Assembly: GCA_022495005.1 (NCBI GenBank) | Contig: JAGYXB010000375.1 | Span: forward strand, 248,001-312,000 | From: Rhyacophila brunnea | Lineage: Eukaryota; Arthropoda; Insecta; Trichoptera; Rhyacophilidae | Reading direction: 5' to 3' | DNA: 64,000 bases | Shown: one piece after another, positions 11,104 through 23,164 of the stretch | Layout: each line of letters starts with the position of its first letter | Position numbering within the stretch: the first letter of the stretch is position 1 | Translations under genes and position numbers: made by a program | Notes under the pieces: generated by a model | Databases searched by the model: none | The model's input: the letters and a program-made list of their open reading frames with translations, nothing else | What the model was told of the DNA's origin: nothing

Positions 11104-11973
11104 ACATGGCGAAGGGTGGAGGTAGGCTGTTAAGATCCGATATAAATAATGCACACTAAACTTTGTCAGTCAAACGTATTTGAACTAAGACTATATCGTG
11201 TAGATAGTGTTTGTTAGCTTTTCAAATTCAATTAAACCCTTCTTAATCCATGCTATAGTAAATAATAAATATTCATTTATCTATATGAAGCGCCTAGTTT
11301 CAAAAGCCCCTAAAACGATTTTAGGTAGTTCTGAGAAAAATGAGAAAAACTATTTTAGGTAGTTTTGAAAAAAATGAGATAAAATCATATCTATTAAATC
11401 TGTGAACTTTATGTATTTATTTTTTTAATTTGTTACATTCTAAGGAGTATTTTGGCTTTCCATTTTAGGGGTATTTGAAAAGCACACCCAACCATTTTAG
11501 CACGTTTTGAAATTTACCCTAATTTTTGATCACACGTATTGACGGTTTTTGACGTTTTTTAAAAGTTCAACCATTATATAGGTAAGAAAAATATCCATTT
11601 AAATACATATCTAACTCAAAAATTTTCGAAAACCGTTTTAGGGGCTTTTGAAACTAAGCGCTTCATATATAAAATATCTAAAAATATACCATTAATACCA
11701 TACTTACATCATTTTAGATATTTATAGATAGAAGAATATTTTTATCGATTATGGTTTGTTATAGACAGGGCTTAATGAATTTTGAAAAAAATCATACCTT
11801 AGCTATCATGGTTTGGATTAGGCAGGGTTTAATTGAATTCTAAAAACTAAGCAGCTCTATCTGAAAATTGCATTCTTGGTTCAATGAAAACAAATAAAGA
11901 TAACTGACAAAGCTGTGCACTGTTTATAATATTATGTTGAATCTTAGCAGCTAACCTCCACCCATCGCCACTG
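11104..11973. mobile_element. Foldback MITE family C, copy 1, with an insertion
   Basis: Ends TGGCGAAGGGTGGAGGTAGG at the left and the inverted form (CCTCCACCCATCGCCACTG) at the right. The inverted repeats reach well inside (TGTTAAGATCCGATATAAAT and beyond), so the single strand can fold. Related copies: 16602, 29502, 52511, 56597, and end-only relative 13104-13921. The middle is interrupted by family J at 11287-11664. Confidence 0.8.
11287..11664. mobile_element. MITE family J nested in MITE C
   Basis: A 378-bp element with terminal inverted repeats GAAGCGC(C)TAGTTTCAAAAG at the left and CTTTTGAAACTAAGCGCTTC at the right. Both sides show ATAT, compatible with a short target duplication in the CTATATATAAAATATCTA tract that other C copies have uninterrupted (for example near 52700). 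Inside, a unit with ATTTTAGGTAGTT is repeated. Confidence 0.75.
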
Positions 11974-13103
11974 ACATTTACATACTTGTTTAATCTTGTA
12001 ATTTTAATACACGTTGTTAAAATTGAATGTCTTGTCTTCGCGGGAGTTGATCAGAGAAGGGCTGTTTATTAATGTTTTAATGAACGTGATGCTTTTTAGA
12101 CTGTGTATACCGACACCTATGGGGATTTTATAAAACTTTTTGACCTACATGTAAATTAAAAAAATTGAACATTCCTATTATTATGTCGATAACAGTACGT
12201 TTGTACAACTTATAAAGTAGGCCAGTAAGGTCTTTAGAAGGTGTCAAAAGTTAGATTAAAAAAAAAACTTCTGAAGTATCTTTTTTTAATTTAAAAAACA
12301 CATTTTTCTGAAAAATATAAATGTGTTCGGCTTGAAATCTTTAAAAACCGCATCAAAGCTCGAATTAATGTAATTTTAAAAAAAAAGTCAAATTATGCAC
12401 CATCTAAACAACTTACCTGATTTCATTGTTTCATGCTAATGTTTTTAAATGTGTATTGGTTATTTAAAATAAAGATAATCAATAAAATGTTTTAATAACA
12501 GTTTTTGCTAAATAAGTTACTCTGACCCTTAAGTTTAGATTAAACATAGCTTGAGAATTTATTCAGCTAGAGAAATTCGAATTCGCGGGCTTGACATAAG
12601 TACCTACGTTCCAGAAAAAATAAGCTTTCAAAATTATATCGGAGAAAAACCCTCTGTTAAAAGCTCTTTGACAAATTTCATATGATAAAACTGGCGTATT
12701 CTGAAGAGCGCTATCATACGACATTTGTCAAATCGTTTTTTACATACAAGTATGAAGCTTTTTTGTCCGTTTGAAAATTTAAAGCGCCTAAATTTATCGC
12801 CGTATCTTTTGCAGTATTTATTAGGGTGGTAGCACACCCGAAAAGGTTCCGTGTATCTGCAGTTTGAGATATCGCGTCGGACGACTCGTTAAATTTACAG
12901 TCGAATAAAACCCAGAGATAAGAATTCGTACCCAGAGGACCCGCCACGAACACTGCACTCGGCAAACAATAATTATTGTATGTACACATATTTTATTTGC
13001 CTTCTAAACAAATTCTCATTGTTTTCTTTAGATCTCGTAAAACATCTTAGATAAAACAAAGACTAGATAAGATAGAAATGGTAAACAAGATACTTAGTAA
13101 TAT
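11974..13103. other. Unassigned stretch, with a 91-codon ORF of unknown nature
   Basis: AT-rich with no repeat link found. At 12714-12989 (minus) a 91-residue ORF (contains VFVAGPLGTNSYLWVLFD) lies over a slightly GC-richer patch (12830-12980). I recognise no domain. It may be chance or a worn conserved sequence. Confidence 0.3.
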
Positions 13104-13921
13104 CAGTGGCGAAGTAGGCGATTATTTCTGAACCCTACCTTCTTAGAAAAATAAATAGAAAGTATTTAAAGTTAAATAAATAAAAAAATGTCCAATTGAA
13201 TATATCTTCAGAATAATTAATTCATATTTAAAAAATAAAAATGAGAGCCACCTGTCAGAATTTAGAATAAATAAAAAATAAGTGACAAAGCAGCGCCTCT
13301 AGCGAGTATTGAAATATCGATTCACTCGAAGTGATTTTGGCGTGTTTTTTGTATGAACTTCGTGTACGTGACATCTGGGTAGTCTGGTTTTATTCATACG
13401 AATCTATAAGCTTATAGGGCAAATTTCCGGATATATTTAGTGTCGATGACTGCCGCTTTATTCAAATAGTAATTATTTACAATGCGATAATTAAAAAAAA
13501 AATCTATGGGTTCAATCACTTCATATAAAGATAGAATATTTTTTTAAATAAATAATAATTTTATCTCGTGATTATTATTTATCAGTTAATTCAGTCATAG
13601 ACTAACATTTATGTATATTATTTTTTTTGTTTAGTTGTTTGTCATTTTCAGCTGTTGATACCGCTATGTTTACCGATGATATATTTTTAGCCGTATGTTA
13701 CGTGTAGGTAAAGGTAATTACATAGTTAATATTCATCACTCAATTGTATATCGTCAGTGAGCTATTGGAATTTCATTGATTTAGTGTGACGTTGACATTA
13801 GTATTCATCAGTAGTAATATCGTATTACGGTTTTATTTCCTGTAAGTATATCTGACAAGTGTGCTCTTTTTTTTTTGATCTCCACAGCCTACTTCTTTCC
13901 AAAAGTCACCCTTCGCCACTG
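13104..13921. mobile_element. MITE with family C-type ends
   Basis: An 818-bp element with inverted ends CAGTGGCGAAG and CTTCGCCACTG. Flanks are AGTAATAT (13096-13103) and GGTAATAT (13922-13929), an 8-bp duplication with one mismatch. The interior differs from the other family C copies, so it shares termini but not body with them, as expected if several elements were moved by one transposase. Confidence 0.75.
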
Positions 13922-13981
13922 GGTAATATTACTATTATTTGAAGCTATCTAATGCAGATGTTTTGTCTCTTATATAACTTT

Positions 13982-14358
13982 TAGCCGGCTCTCACATCTA
14001 AACTCGCCTCATCTACCACACAGTCATAAAATCAAACCTTCTGAGGAAAGTCGCTCCGGTGTTGCATATGGAGACCGCGCACGTCTACCTGGCAACAGTC
14101 GCGCGTAAATTATCGAAACATATTTAGATGCGGCAACTGGCGAGCCGGTATAAGAATTACCAATTCGAATGTTTGCGTATGCATTCTGGCGTCTTCGACT
14201 CGCAGCCCGGATGTTTTTTCAAACTAAAATATCGCATTCGACCAATCTGCGGAGCGGAGCTCCATTTGGCAGCGTGTGTTTTGTGAATAACGATGACGTC
14301 ACATCGATGTATTCGACACGTTGCAGACGAGACGAGTTTTGATGTGCGATCCGGCTTA
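13982..14358. mobile_element. MITE family G, copy 1
   Basis: About 377 bp with inverted ends TAGCCGGCTCTCACATCTAA at the left and an imperfect complement ending CCGGCTTA at the right. A second copy in the other orientation lies at 43515-43850 and aligns over most of its length. The sequence is GC-richer than its surroundings and includes GATGACGTCAC. An ORF (14157-14381 minus) falls in it by chance. Confidence 0.7.
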
Positions 14359-14599
14359 GATAGACTTGAGTCCATACTCAAAATTAATCCTTGTATGTAC
14401 CTATATGGAACTCGGCTTCAACATGTAGTTAATAATGTAAAATTTTGATAGAAAATTTGTATTTAAATTTTTCAAGATCTTAACCACAAATCAAAACTGG
14501 GATTGAATACATTCGAACGTCCTATTGGAATTAAATATTTGCACGTATGTGGGATGGTAAATTAAATAATCTAATAAGTATAATAAATTCACTTATAAT

Positions 14600-15304
14600 A
14601 TCATCATCGACTGGGATCGATCCACTGCTGGAGGAAGGCCTTGCCTAGCTGCCTTCGCTTTTTCTGGGTGCTTAGTTCTTGGCGGCCACGTACATTTACC
14701 GAAATTAATGAGTTTGTCTATCCAACGGGTTATAGAGCATGCCTGTGGTCATTTAGTGCCCCGTGGGTACCACTGTATGAAGTCATTTGTCTAGCGATTG
14801 TCCACTCGCCGAACGACGTGTTGAGATTATTGCCATTTCATCTGCTTCGTGGTTTTTATGCTTTATGCTCAACATGCACCTTTCCATATCACGCTGTGCT
14901 ACTTGTTATTATTGGATTTCTCTAACCTTAAGTGTCTGTGTTTCACAAGCACACGTAAACACTGGTTGAACAATTTACGTTTAAGCATTGTCTCTTAAAC
15001 GTAAATTGTTCAACCAGTGTTTACGGTTTAAGGTCATTTTTGAAGATACTACTCAGGCATCCTAATTCACTCCATGCCAGTTTGGTTCTGCGAGCACGTT
15101 AATTAATATTTGTTTTCCAAGATAGACGTAGTTCTTGGTGAAGATCGCCTTTGGTTCAGCAAAGCAGTTTACCATTATATTTAAACCTACTCTGCGGCTG
15201 TCATTTGCAAGCTCCTGTATCATGTTCTGAAGGTCTTCTGGCACGTTCGCAAAGACAATGTAAATCACATGTAAAGCACAGGTGACTACGGTATTAGTTG
15301 TCAA
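14600..15304 (-). pseudogene. RTE-type non-LTR retrotransposon, 3' half
   Basis: Reverse transcriptase remnant on the minus strand. The upstream part (15062-15304) reads VFANVPEDLQNMIQELANDSRRVGLNIMVN and later YVYLGKQI; this is the region after the FADD box in insect RTE elements, here degraded so that the catalytic ADD is lost. The downstream part (14600-14910) carries, over several stops, RDMERCMLSIK, KMKW, RRVDNR, ITRWIDK and QQWID-like remnants, the usual C-terminal tail. The plus-strand word CCACTGCTGGAGGAAGGCCT is the well-known 3' end. A hairpin sits in between (14954-15025). The copy is 5'-truncated and dead. Confidence 0.85.
14954..15025. repeat. Perfect 32-bp hairpin inside the RTE remnant
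   Basis: Arms 14954-14985 and 14994-15025 are exact reverse complements (CGTAAACACTGGTTGAACAA...) with an 8-nt loop CATTGTCT. The perfect pairing contrasts with the heavy decay of the flanking RTE text, so it is young or was made by a recent inverted duplication. Confidence 0.9.
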
Positions 15305-15443
15305 TGGCGATTCTACTGTTCTCCAACTCTAGTCGCCTGAATAGATCTTCAAGAGTATCGGTGAGTAATTTGGGTGAGATATCCACTTATATAATTAATT
15401 TAAACTAATCTTAGTATTTTCAAAAATTAACTCAAACGATGCC
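15305..15443. other. Short unassigned spacer
   Basis: No feature recognised between the RTE fragment and the MITE that follows. Confidence 0.3.
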
Positions 15444-16099
15444 TAAGAGCGGAATGCACAATCTAAGATTTCGTTCCTAAGGATAAGTCGCCGAAAAGCA
15501 TGACTTAACTATAGACAATCCTGAGTATAGAGTTAAGGAATCCTTAACCATAGACTACTTTTGTTATGAACACGCCCCTTCTGTATTACCATTTACCACT
15601 GACAGCTGCTGTCAAAATAAATTCGCATGTCTATAACACAGTCCATACACTCAAATTCATTTAACAATGTATCTCAATATGGATATTGATAGTGTTAATT
15701 CATTTGGCATGTACTTGCAGAATATTATTTTATTTTTATACGCCAGCCCGCAGAAATACAAAATACCAGATGAAGAATGACACTAGACGCTAGTGTTACC
15801 ATGTTAAAAAAATCTTGTGGTGCCTGTGGAATCACGTATAATGACTTATAACGGAAACATAAGAGCATTATAATTAAATATTAATATGTATTTATAGTTA
15901 TTGCATTTATAAAATGCAGTTGTCATATTTTTGTCATCGTTTAACAATTATAAAATAATTTACCTAATTTACCTAACGAGAATTTTTAAATATGGTATTA
16001 TTTTCAATAGAAATGATCTTAACTAAGGACAGTGTTTCTGCATAGTGTTTTCTGCTAAGGAAATTTTAGTTATGTCAAATGTTTCTGCATTCCGCTCTA
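15444..16099. mobile_element. Possible MITE, family R
   Basis: Ends TAAGAGCGGAATGCA and TGCATTCCGCTCTA form a 14-15 bp inverted repeat, followed by further loosely matching words (CCTAAGG against CTAAGGA). The interior is AT-rich and noncoding. Only one copy is in the window and no clear target duplication is seen. Confidence 0.55.
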
Positions 16100-16780
16100 A
16101 AGCATTAAGTTCTCAAAGAATTTGTTCTACCAGTGCCAACGTATGCTTATTAAACATGTAACGTTTATGCGAGATAAATTAAAATCCATAAAGTTAAAAA
16201 TCTTCTAAATTCTCCCCGATATGGGTTCATTATTTTTATATGACTAATATAAAAATATGTTTTTTTCTGACAGTTTAATTGAATTTCAACAATAAAATTA
16301 ACCCACTATATATTTTTCAATAGTATAATATTATACCAAGGGCGAGTAATTTTCCGGTTCTAGGAATATCAAATACTAAACCATTTGATGCATGCAATGA
16401 GAATTATTTATTTAGTTAACATAATGCATGTCGTGCTATGCCTACTGTGCGTCCTTGCCCTGTGGAAATTATATCACTATATTATTTAAGCCACATAATC
16501 TGTATAACAGCCATGACTTATATTTCTATAATTGTATAAATTATTTAATAATTTGTTTTCAACGTAGCAACAACATTATTTTGAACAAACTTTGAACCAC
16601 ACCAGTGGCAAACGGTGGAGGTAATAGGATCAGACATGGTCGAAAGAAGAAAATAGTGCACAATAAACTTTAATAGGCTTACGTACTTTTTTTTTTTTCA
16701 TTGAACTAAAACTGCAAATTGCATCGTATTTATTGGTTAGTTTCTTAAAATTCCTTATGAAAACCAATTCATAAAGGCTT

Positions 16781-17231
16781 AATTACATTGGCAGACGCGC
16801 AGATCTAACTAGATTCAACGATCCACGCCGACCGTCGTGACCAACGTCTTTACACTATAAGCAATTATACGTAACGATTCGATAGTGTTGGTACTTTCTT
16901 TTTATTGATTTAAAATAAACATAGTGTTGCTATTATTAAAAATATAGCTTGACCGAAAAGTTCGTTAGATTAGTGGCTACACTAAAAAGTTTTCCCTCGC
17001 AATTTTACGTCAAAATTCATTTGTTAAACCTAACCTCGCAAGCGGGCGGTAGCTTCGGATATTTTCAAACGTTCTCGGCAATCTTCGCTTGAATCTTAGC
17101 GAATCGTGGCAGACTGGAATAGGATTGGTTTCAATTTGCTCACGATCGTTCACGGTCCCCAAAAACCATAGATGATAGATTTTAGCAATCGTGGCAGACG
17201 ATCAGGCCGAACGCAATCTGCCAATGTAATT
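16781..17231. mobile_element. MITE family D nested in MITE C
   Basis: A 451-bp insert with perfect 15-bp inverted ends AATTACATTGGCAGA and TCTGCCAATGTAATT. The interior has smaller repeats of CGATCGTGGCAGAC type words. It interrupts MITE C sequence on both sides. A target duplication could not be separated from the ends. Confidence 0.75.
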
Positions 17232-17274
17232 TGAGCATAATAGATAATAGTCAAAAAATATTTGTCTATATATT

Positions 17275-17818
17275 TTGTGGGTCTGGTTGTTAAGGGACGA
17301 GACCGCGTTGTTTGGGGATGACCAGGAGGTGTAGATGGAGAGTCGTTAGGAGGAGAGATGAGAAGTCGAGATTTGGTGGTGGTTGCTCCGATGGATGCAG
17401 GCGCGAGTTTTATTTGCAGCGTAAACTGTTAGTACAAGAGTATGTTACAAGAGCGTTATGTTACAATAATGATGATACCTATTGTCCCGAGGTCCGAACT
17501 CGTGGGACAGGAGCGACTTACACGAAGCTTACTTATCAGACTGAGATTATGATTGATACTAATAGGTATTTAGACTGAGCCACTAATCAACTATGACCTG
17601 CTAATTATATACCATGAATATCCGGTAAATTGCGAATCACTATTGATGAAGTTTGCTATTGAGAAATCTGCTGGCCTCTGCATTATTGCACTTTGATGTC
17701 ACGCTTGTAGAATAATATGCTGACTGTAGATGCGACTATTGTGCGATAGTTTAAGTGATTTGCTAATTATTATAATGTTGAAATAATGATGACAATGCCC
17801 GAGGTCATTGACCACTAC
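17275..17818. mobile_element. Unknown insertion in MITE C, candidate solo LTR
   Basis: About 544 bp that splits family C text at a TATATA tract. Near its left edge it reads TGTGGGTCTGG and near its right edge GACCACTACA, that is TGT...ACA, which is the end form of LTRs. ATATA stands on both sides and may be the duplication. An 88-residue ORF (17312-17578) with no known motif lies inside. No coding part of a retrovirus-like element is present. Assignment as a solo LTR is inference. Confidence 0.4.
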
Positions 17819-17971
17819 ATATAGAAAATATCTAAAAATATGCAATTAAATCATACATACTATATAATAATATTTTTGTTATCTATTATGGTGTGGCTTA
17901 GATTTGAGAAACCATATGATATTGTGCATTTTCACATTCTTACAGGGATTATGGGACTACGAAATTATCTG

Positions 17972-18510
17972 ACATTGAAGTTAAGCGCCCTCCACCGAAA
18001 CCCGCCCCTACCACACTCAGTATTAATCGAGCGTATCGCGGGACCCTACAATTGGTGATATGAAGCGTCTGAAACTGGGAGTATCCTGGGAGAAGATGCT
18101 CAAAGTGGGCTCTTAATGAGTTTCATGAGTTTATTTTAATGCAAAGTGCCAGGAAGAAAAAATCACATGGAAATTACAAAAATAAAATGAAGTTACGTTG
18201 TGTATATAGCAAAGAAAACGAAGCTAATTAATAAATTATACGGACAGCAAAAATTATGTGAAGAGATCTTCACGCCCGTAGTAAGACGCCGAAATTTTGT
18301 TAAAAACAAGATAATTGGCCATAGTAGCAACTAAGTCGGACGGGCCGATGGGCCCAACAGCTGGTTGGACCGACTTGAGTATTTCCTCCCGTTCGGAGTA
18401 CATTCTCAGATATTCCCAGATGATGTGGTTGGCATCCTGTATTTCCCCTCCGCATGTCGTGTCGGACGGCTTGCAAGTCCAAGCTCAAAAAGCCTGCCAG
18501 TAAAACCATC
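17972..18510 (-). mobile_element. Non-LTR retrotransposon 3' fragment, family N3, copy 1
   Basis: Read on the minus strand, the C-terminal coding remnant (18300-18510) matches 41045-41274: a Cys/His cluster region followed by QVGPTSCWAHRPV and, close to the end, a stop. The 3' UTR then runs to 17972 and ends with the tract whose plus-strand form is TTGAAGTTAAGCGCCCTCCA. The same 3' terminus is found at 40609 and 40757. It is 5'-truncated. Confidence 0.7.
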
Positions 18511-18589
18511 GTGTCCAATCACAAATTGACTGGTGTGATGGTCAGGAGTCAGATATTTGGTTATCTCCATTAAACTGACAATCTTGACA

Positions 18590-19015
18590 GGTTTAATTAT
18601 TCAAGATCAGTTTCCATCAAGTACCGTCAGCCGATAGTTCGATGGGCTCTGGTTACGATAGCCGCCGATCAAACACGGCAGACTAATCCTAGCGAGTGTA
18701 TCGCTGGCTTGGCGTAGCGCGCTACGGCAGGCCCTACGAAGGGGGTTGGGCCGTGGGTAGCGGGCGCTCGCCGGTCGATACCTCGGGCCGGCGGGAGAGA
18801 GTGACGTCATCGGCGCCACGCCTACGTCATAGCCGATCCGGTTACGCTACGCCACTGTAGGTGTGGGGGCGAAATCGTGCGCCCGTGTGGACCTTTGGCT
18901 GTATTGTGGGTCACAATATGCATAGCCGCCGCTGCTCTGGTATCGAGGATTTTCGGGTATTGTGTTTTTGGGGCTCCGCGAGTCGGAAAATTAAATTTTG
19001 TGTGGGGCATGAAAA
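18590..19015. other. GC-rich block of unknown origin
   Basis: Much richer in G+C than its surroundings, with TGACGTCA at 18803-18810. ORFs occur on both strands (18607-18819 and 18822-19040 minus, 18877-19071 plus) but none shows a known domain. It directly follows the N3 fragment and could be a further upstream part of that element or host DNA. Confidence 0.35.
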
Positions 19016-19550
19016 AAGTTTTTATTAAAAAAATTAACAAAATAAAAGAGTCACGTAGCTTATTCTTGTAAATTCTTATTTATTTGTTTAGTTGGCACGT
19101 ATTCTTTGATAACAATACATTACATATTATATTTTTTAATTAGCTATACAATCCGATATGAATCTTGGCCGGTGTAGAGGTTTACTCAACTCCACAACTT
19201 ACGTATTATTATCTATGCTCATTTATGGAGCATAGACAATAATATGAACAGGAAATGACAGTCAATAAAACAGTTGCATTTTGGCCTTTCAACAATGTAG
19301 TCAATATACGCGCACAACTCCGCGTATCATTCAACCTAAATTGAAATTATAATGTAAATCTTCCAACAACATAAAACCAATGTGATAGTCCTTTATTAGT
19401 GCCGTATTTATCCAAATTTTATATCTACAGTATAAAACCAAGAAAATACCACCGCTGTGTATTATTCATCACTACCCGAATTTACCATATCACGCACACT
19501 CAACGTAACCTTCTAAATGAGATAATCTTAACATCGGGGCTACACCCGCT
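19016..19550. other. Unassigned stretch with a small hairpin
   Basis: AT-rich. A hairpin is formed by ATTATTATCTATGCTCAT (19205-19222) and ATGAGCATAGACAATAAT-like sequence on the other side of a short loop (to about 19240). Otherwise nothing recognised. Confidence 0.4.
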
Positions 19551-19554
19551 AAAG

Positions 19555-19622
19555 AAGACGTTTCTTAGCACATTTTTGTTTTTACGAGTAATGGTTGCTC
19601 AACCTATTGGGTCCATGCTCTG
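19555..19622 (-). repeat. SINE family S2, internal fragment
   Basis: Matches the S2 body (TTTTTGTTTTTACGAGTAATG, GCTCAACCTATTGGGTCCAT) with a small internal deletion relative to 34895-34960. Both ends are lost. Confidence 0.5.
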
Positions 19623-20189
19623 GGTCTACGCATTAGTTGCCATTTCTGTTCAGCTATCGCGGGCGCTAAAATTAAGTAAGTACATAATATATTGAAATAA
19701 ATTACACCCAAGCAGCTTTCTGGAAGGTTTATCTAACTACATATCACTTATAAGGTTCCTATTAATTTACAATAAGTATGTGTGAAAAAGTCATAAGGAA
19801 AACATTTAATAAATATTCCATGCTAGTATTATCTAATTTGCATTACGACCCTCTGTGGGTCTTAAAATTTTCCAGCATCTGACTCCAAACAGGTTTATCC
19901 AAAGGTGCTTCCCGTGTGTTCGGGACGCGTTTTCTTCTACTTATAAATACTACGTAAATCCAACTCAACTCTAACTTTCTATTTTGTCTAATATTTTTTC
20001 GTTTTCCTACTTTTCTGAAAGTCTATGTGTATTGTCGTCCAACAATCTTAGAGCGACTCGATTTGTGTAATATATTTAATATTCACATTGATATACAAAA
20101 TATTTTTCGATACGTGTTTCTCACACATACGTATCATTATTTAATGTTTGATTATATAATTATCTCTTGTTGTTATTGTCAACGTTTTT

Positions 20190-20745
20190 ATTTATTTATT
20201 TAAGTATACAAAACATTGTGGACATAACAAATCTAAATTCAAGACGTACACAACATGAGATTTACATTATAAGTCAAACATTACCCTCACAAGAGAGAAG
20301 AGAATATAGAAAAAGAAATATATATATATAATAACAATAATAACAAAAAAAAAAAATAATCAAAACATACTTAAGTACAATTTAATACAGAAAAATATAA
20401 TTTTTGAGAACGAAAAACATACAATTTTATACAGAAAAATACAGTTTCAAAAATAAAATGCAAAGTACATCATTGAAAATGTCTATGTCTTTAGGGAGCG
20501 CATTTACTAGTCTTGCACCCCTCGCTAATGGTGCCTGATAGGCTTGACACGAGGAAACGGTTCCAATCCAGAATAAATCATAACTGCGACCACGTAGGTA
20601 ATTGACAGGCGCATGGAAATTCAAATTCATTAGGACACCAGGATTGGAAAATGCTATGTAACGTGAGAAAGAGACAGCTAATAATGTTTCCAAACTACAA
20701 TTTGTTGATATGATAGCATTTTTCAATGAGAAAATCGTGATTTTT
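20190..20745 (-). mobile_element. Non-LTR retrotransposon 3' end, family N2
   Basis: Reads on the minus strand. The open segment 20427-20726 (99 residues) ends with GARLVNALPKDIDIFNDVL. Its homologues at 39413-39750 and 32590-33130 keep the same region. The 3' UTR (20190-20426) contains the inverse of CTTGAATTTAGATTTGTTA and TATATA and A-rich runs. The words LARGARLVNALP...D resemble the C-terminal end of reverse-transcriptase polyproteins of Jockey/CR1-like elements. Truncated and dead; clade uncertain. Confidence 0.65.
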
Positions 20746-22188
20746 TTAAAACTGAAAAAATTCTCTTATGTTATATAAATTAATTATACTATATACATTA
20801 GTCTCAGGGCATGTTCTTTATATCGGATAGCTTTGATTTTTTTGCTAGTATTTATATGTTTATATCATAGAGGTATTAAATAAAAAGAGGGGAAAGGAAT
20901 CGGCTTTCTCATATAACTGAATGAAGCATGCCAACAATAGCTGACAACTTAGCGCTTAGAAATAGCGACGCGATAAAAAAAATGCAGTGCATCACAGAGG
21001 ATTTACTTTGGCCTTTTTACCATCATTATAACGTACCCATATAATATAATAATGTTAACGTGGAAGTTTTGCCGCAACTTGATTACCAGCCTGCCACACC
21101 ATACTTTTATATAACCTGCCTGCTTCACCATACTTTCATATAACCTGCCGCCCCTAGGTTTACACTTTATAAATAGACACATTATCCGATGGCACAGTCA
21201 ACTTTGTCAACGATTTTCAAATGGTTTAAAGTGACGTTTGATATCCAACTATTTTTACAACGGTTTTATTAGGTCGTATTCTTGTTTGTCCGGTGGTTTT
21301 TTATCCAGTACAAATTATGCAATCGATTTTTAACTAACTTCCCGACCAGCTAGACATTTGAAACTTTTAGAATATATCAGAACACGATGCCAATGTTTAA
21401 TACTTTTAATACTTTTAGCCATCTTTAAGTAAAATTGAATTCATTTTCAGTTAATTCTGTTTTGTATGAAAAGTTTTTTCGGAAGAAATCCGTAAAAAGT
21501 ACAACTATTATTGGTTGCTAGGGGTCTGGGGTCCTAGCAACTAAATTATTAATATATACGTGCGATGCTATGGAAATCAATATGAAATGTCAAAATGACA
21601 TTTCAGTATTCTATGTTTATTCAGTATTTCTATTAAGTACATTTTTTTGACCGTTTAAGGTAGTCAAGTCAAGTTTATATGATTCAGCAGAAAATTTAAA
21701 AACATTATATATAAAAAGTTCTTTTTATCTTGTAAATATTCTTTATATAAATTAATGCCTTTATAATCACTTGGTATATTTAACTAAAAAAATGACAAAA
21801 TTGCAAAATGTGAGTTATGACTCTAGGCGACTCATGGGTCCTATTTTATGGAATTCTATATTTATATACGAATCGGTTATATTAATATTTTGTTCTGCTT
21901 AAAATATCATATACATACAAGACTTAAATTGGTCTTAATATTATAATTGTAGGATTGTTATATCGGAAACGGTGTATTTCAAACTCACAAAAAATATGTA
22001 TGGGATATTGCGGGTTATGTATATGTTACGGGAGATGTATTATTCCAATCAAGACACGGGTTTACGTTTACACAACTTATTAAGTATTCCAAAGAAAGTT
22101 AACAATAATTTGATTAAGTTTGATACATTAATCGGACGTGGAAGGTTGTGTTACTAGTTGCAAGGTATGTAAGCAAAAGTATTGAAAC
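20746..22188. other. Unassigned stretch with a short tandem repeat
   Basis: Mostly AT-rich with no coding signal. At 21090-21152 two head-to-tail units share CACCATACTTTTATATAACC or CACCATACTTTCATATAACC after CCTGCC. Unit length is about 25-29 bp. Confidence 0.45.
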
Positions 22189-22824
22189 TAGGGATTGCAA
22201 CACCGGTATTCCATTATTTATCAATGCTGAAATACCGGTTTTAAAAATCCAAAATACTGGAATTATCGGTATTAAGAAAGCACACTCGTTTACGTTTTCG
22301 AAAATGAATTATAAGTTATGTGCTGCTGAAATGCAAATATATTGAGTGAATCCAACAGAGGTGAAAAAACAATGAAACAAATTTCATCAAATATATTTAT
22401 ATACTTGTCGCGATGAATTATTATAATTTTATTTCGAAATAGAAAAAATCCGTGACAAAAATATTTAATTATATTCTATAATAATTATTGATGACTGTAC
22501 AAGCGTTGAATGTAAGAAGCTTTTCCTGCAGCCGGACTTATTTGTTCTTGATGAACTTTTGAGTTAAGTATCTATATATTCAAATTATTTGTAAAAAATC
22601 ACTAGTTCTACAATTATATCAATACATATTTTTAAATGTCAACATAATAAATGTAGGTCTTTGCTATAAAATAATATTTTTTGAAAAAGATTTTAATAGC
22701 AATATTTTTTATTTTTTTACTTCTGTTTTTTTAATGTTTTAAAAATATCGGTATTAATACCGGTTTTCAATAAGAAATACCGAAAAACCGGTATTCACAT
22801 TTTCATTCGGTATTGCAATCCCTA
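22189..22824. mobile_element. hAT-like non-autonomous element 2
   Basis: A 636-bp element with inverted ends TAGGGATTGCAA and TTGCAATCCCTA and an exact 8-bp target duplication ATTGAAAC (22181-22188 and 22825-22832). Subterminal DNA at both ends carries ACCGGT palindromes (two at each end by eye) and CGGTATT half-sites. The centre is AT-rich and has no transposase. The 8-bp duplication and the TAGGG start fit hAT. Confidence 0.93.
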
Positions 22825-23164
22825 ATTGAAACGGAGTTGTACCAAACTGATGTGTTCTGGTGTAGAAGCGCTGTTTCTAGTTTCCATATGGAAAGTATTA
22901 CCCATACGAATAATACCGGTTTCCATCTCGCTACACGTGGAATAATATTACGGAATTTATATTCGTTTTATAAACAACACTAAAAATACATTTCATAATC
23001 TATTATGCTAAAAAAAATGCTATGTTTTTGTTATTCGCTGATAACTTGAAACTCTTTTTGGAAGTTGTCACCTTGTACGATTGTCGTCAGCACCAACTTA
23101 ATATAGATAATAAATTGGACTAGGGCAGGCGCAACAAACTAGAATACAACATTATATTATATAC

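Larger units (their letters stand above)
16602..17930. mobile_element. MITE family C copy broken by two insertions
   Basis: Starts CAGTGGCAAACGGTGGAGG. Pieces matching other C copies are 16602-16780 (AGTGCACAATAAACTTT), 17232-17274 (ATAGATAATAGTCAAAAAAT) and 17819-17930 (AAATATCTAAAAATATGCAA...TATGGTGTGGCTTAG). The gaps are filled by 16781-17231 and by 17275-17818. The right terminus is missing. Confidence 0.7.

Noticed and set aside
20318..20360. Microsatellite as a special element
   Set aside because: The AT and A runs lie in the 3' UTR of the N2 retrotransposon and are ordinary low-complexity tail sequence.
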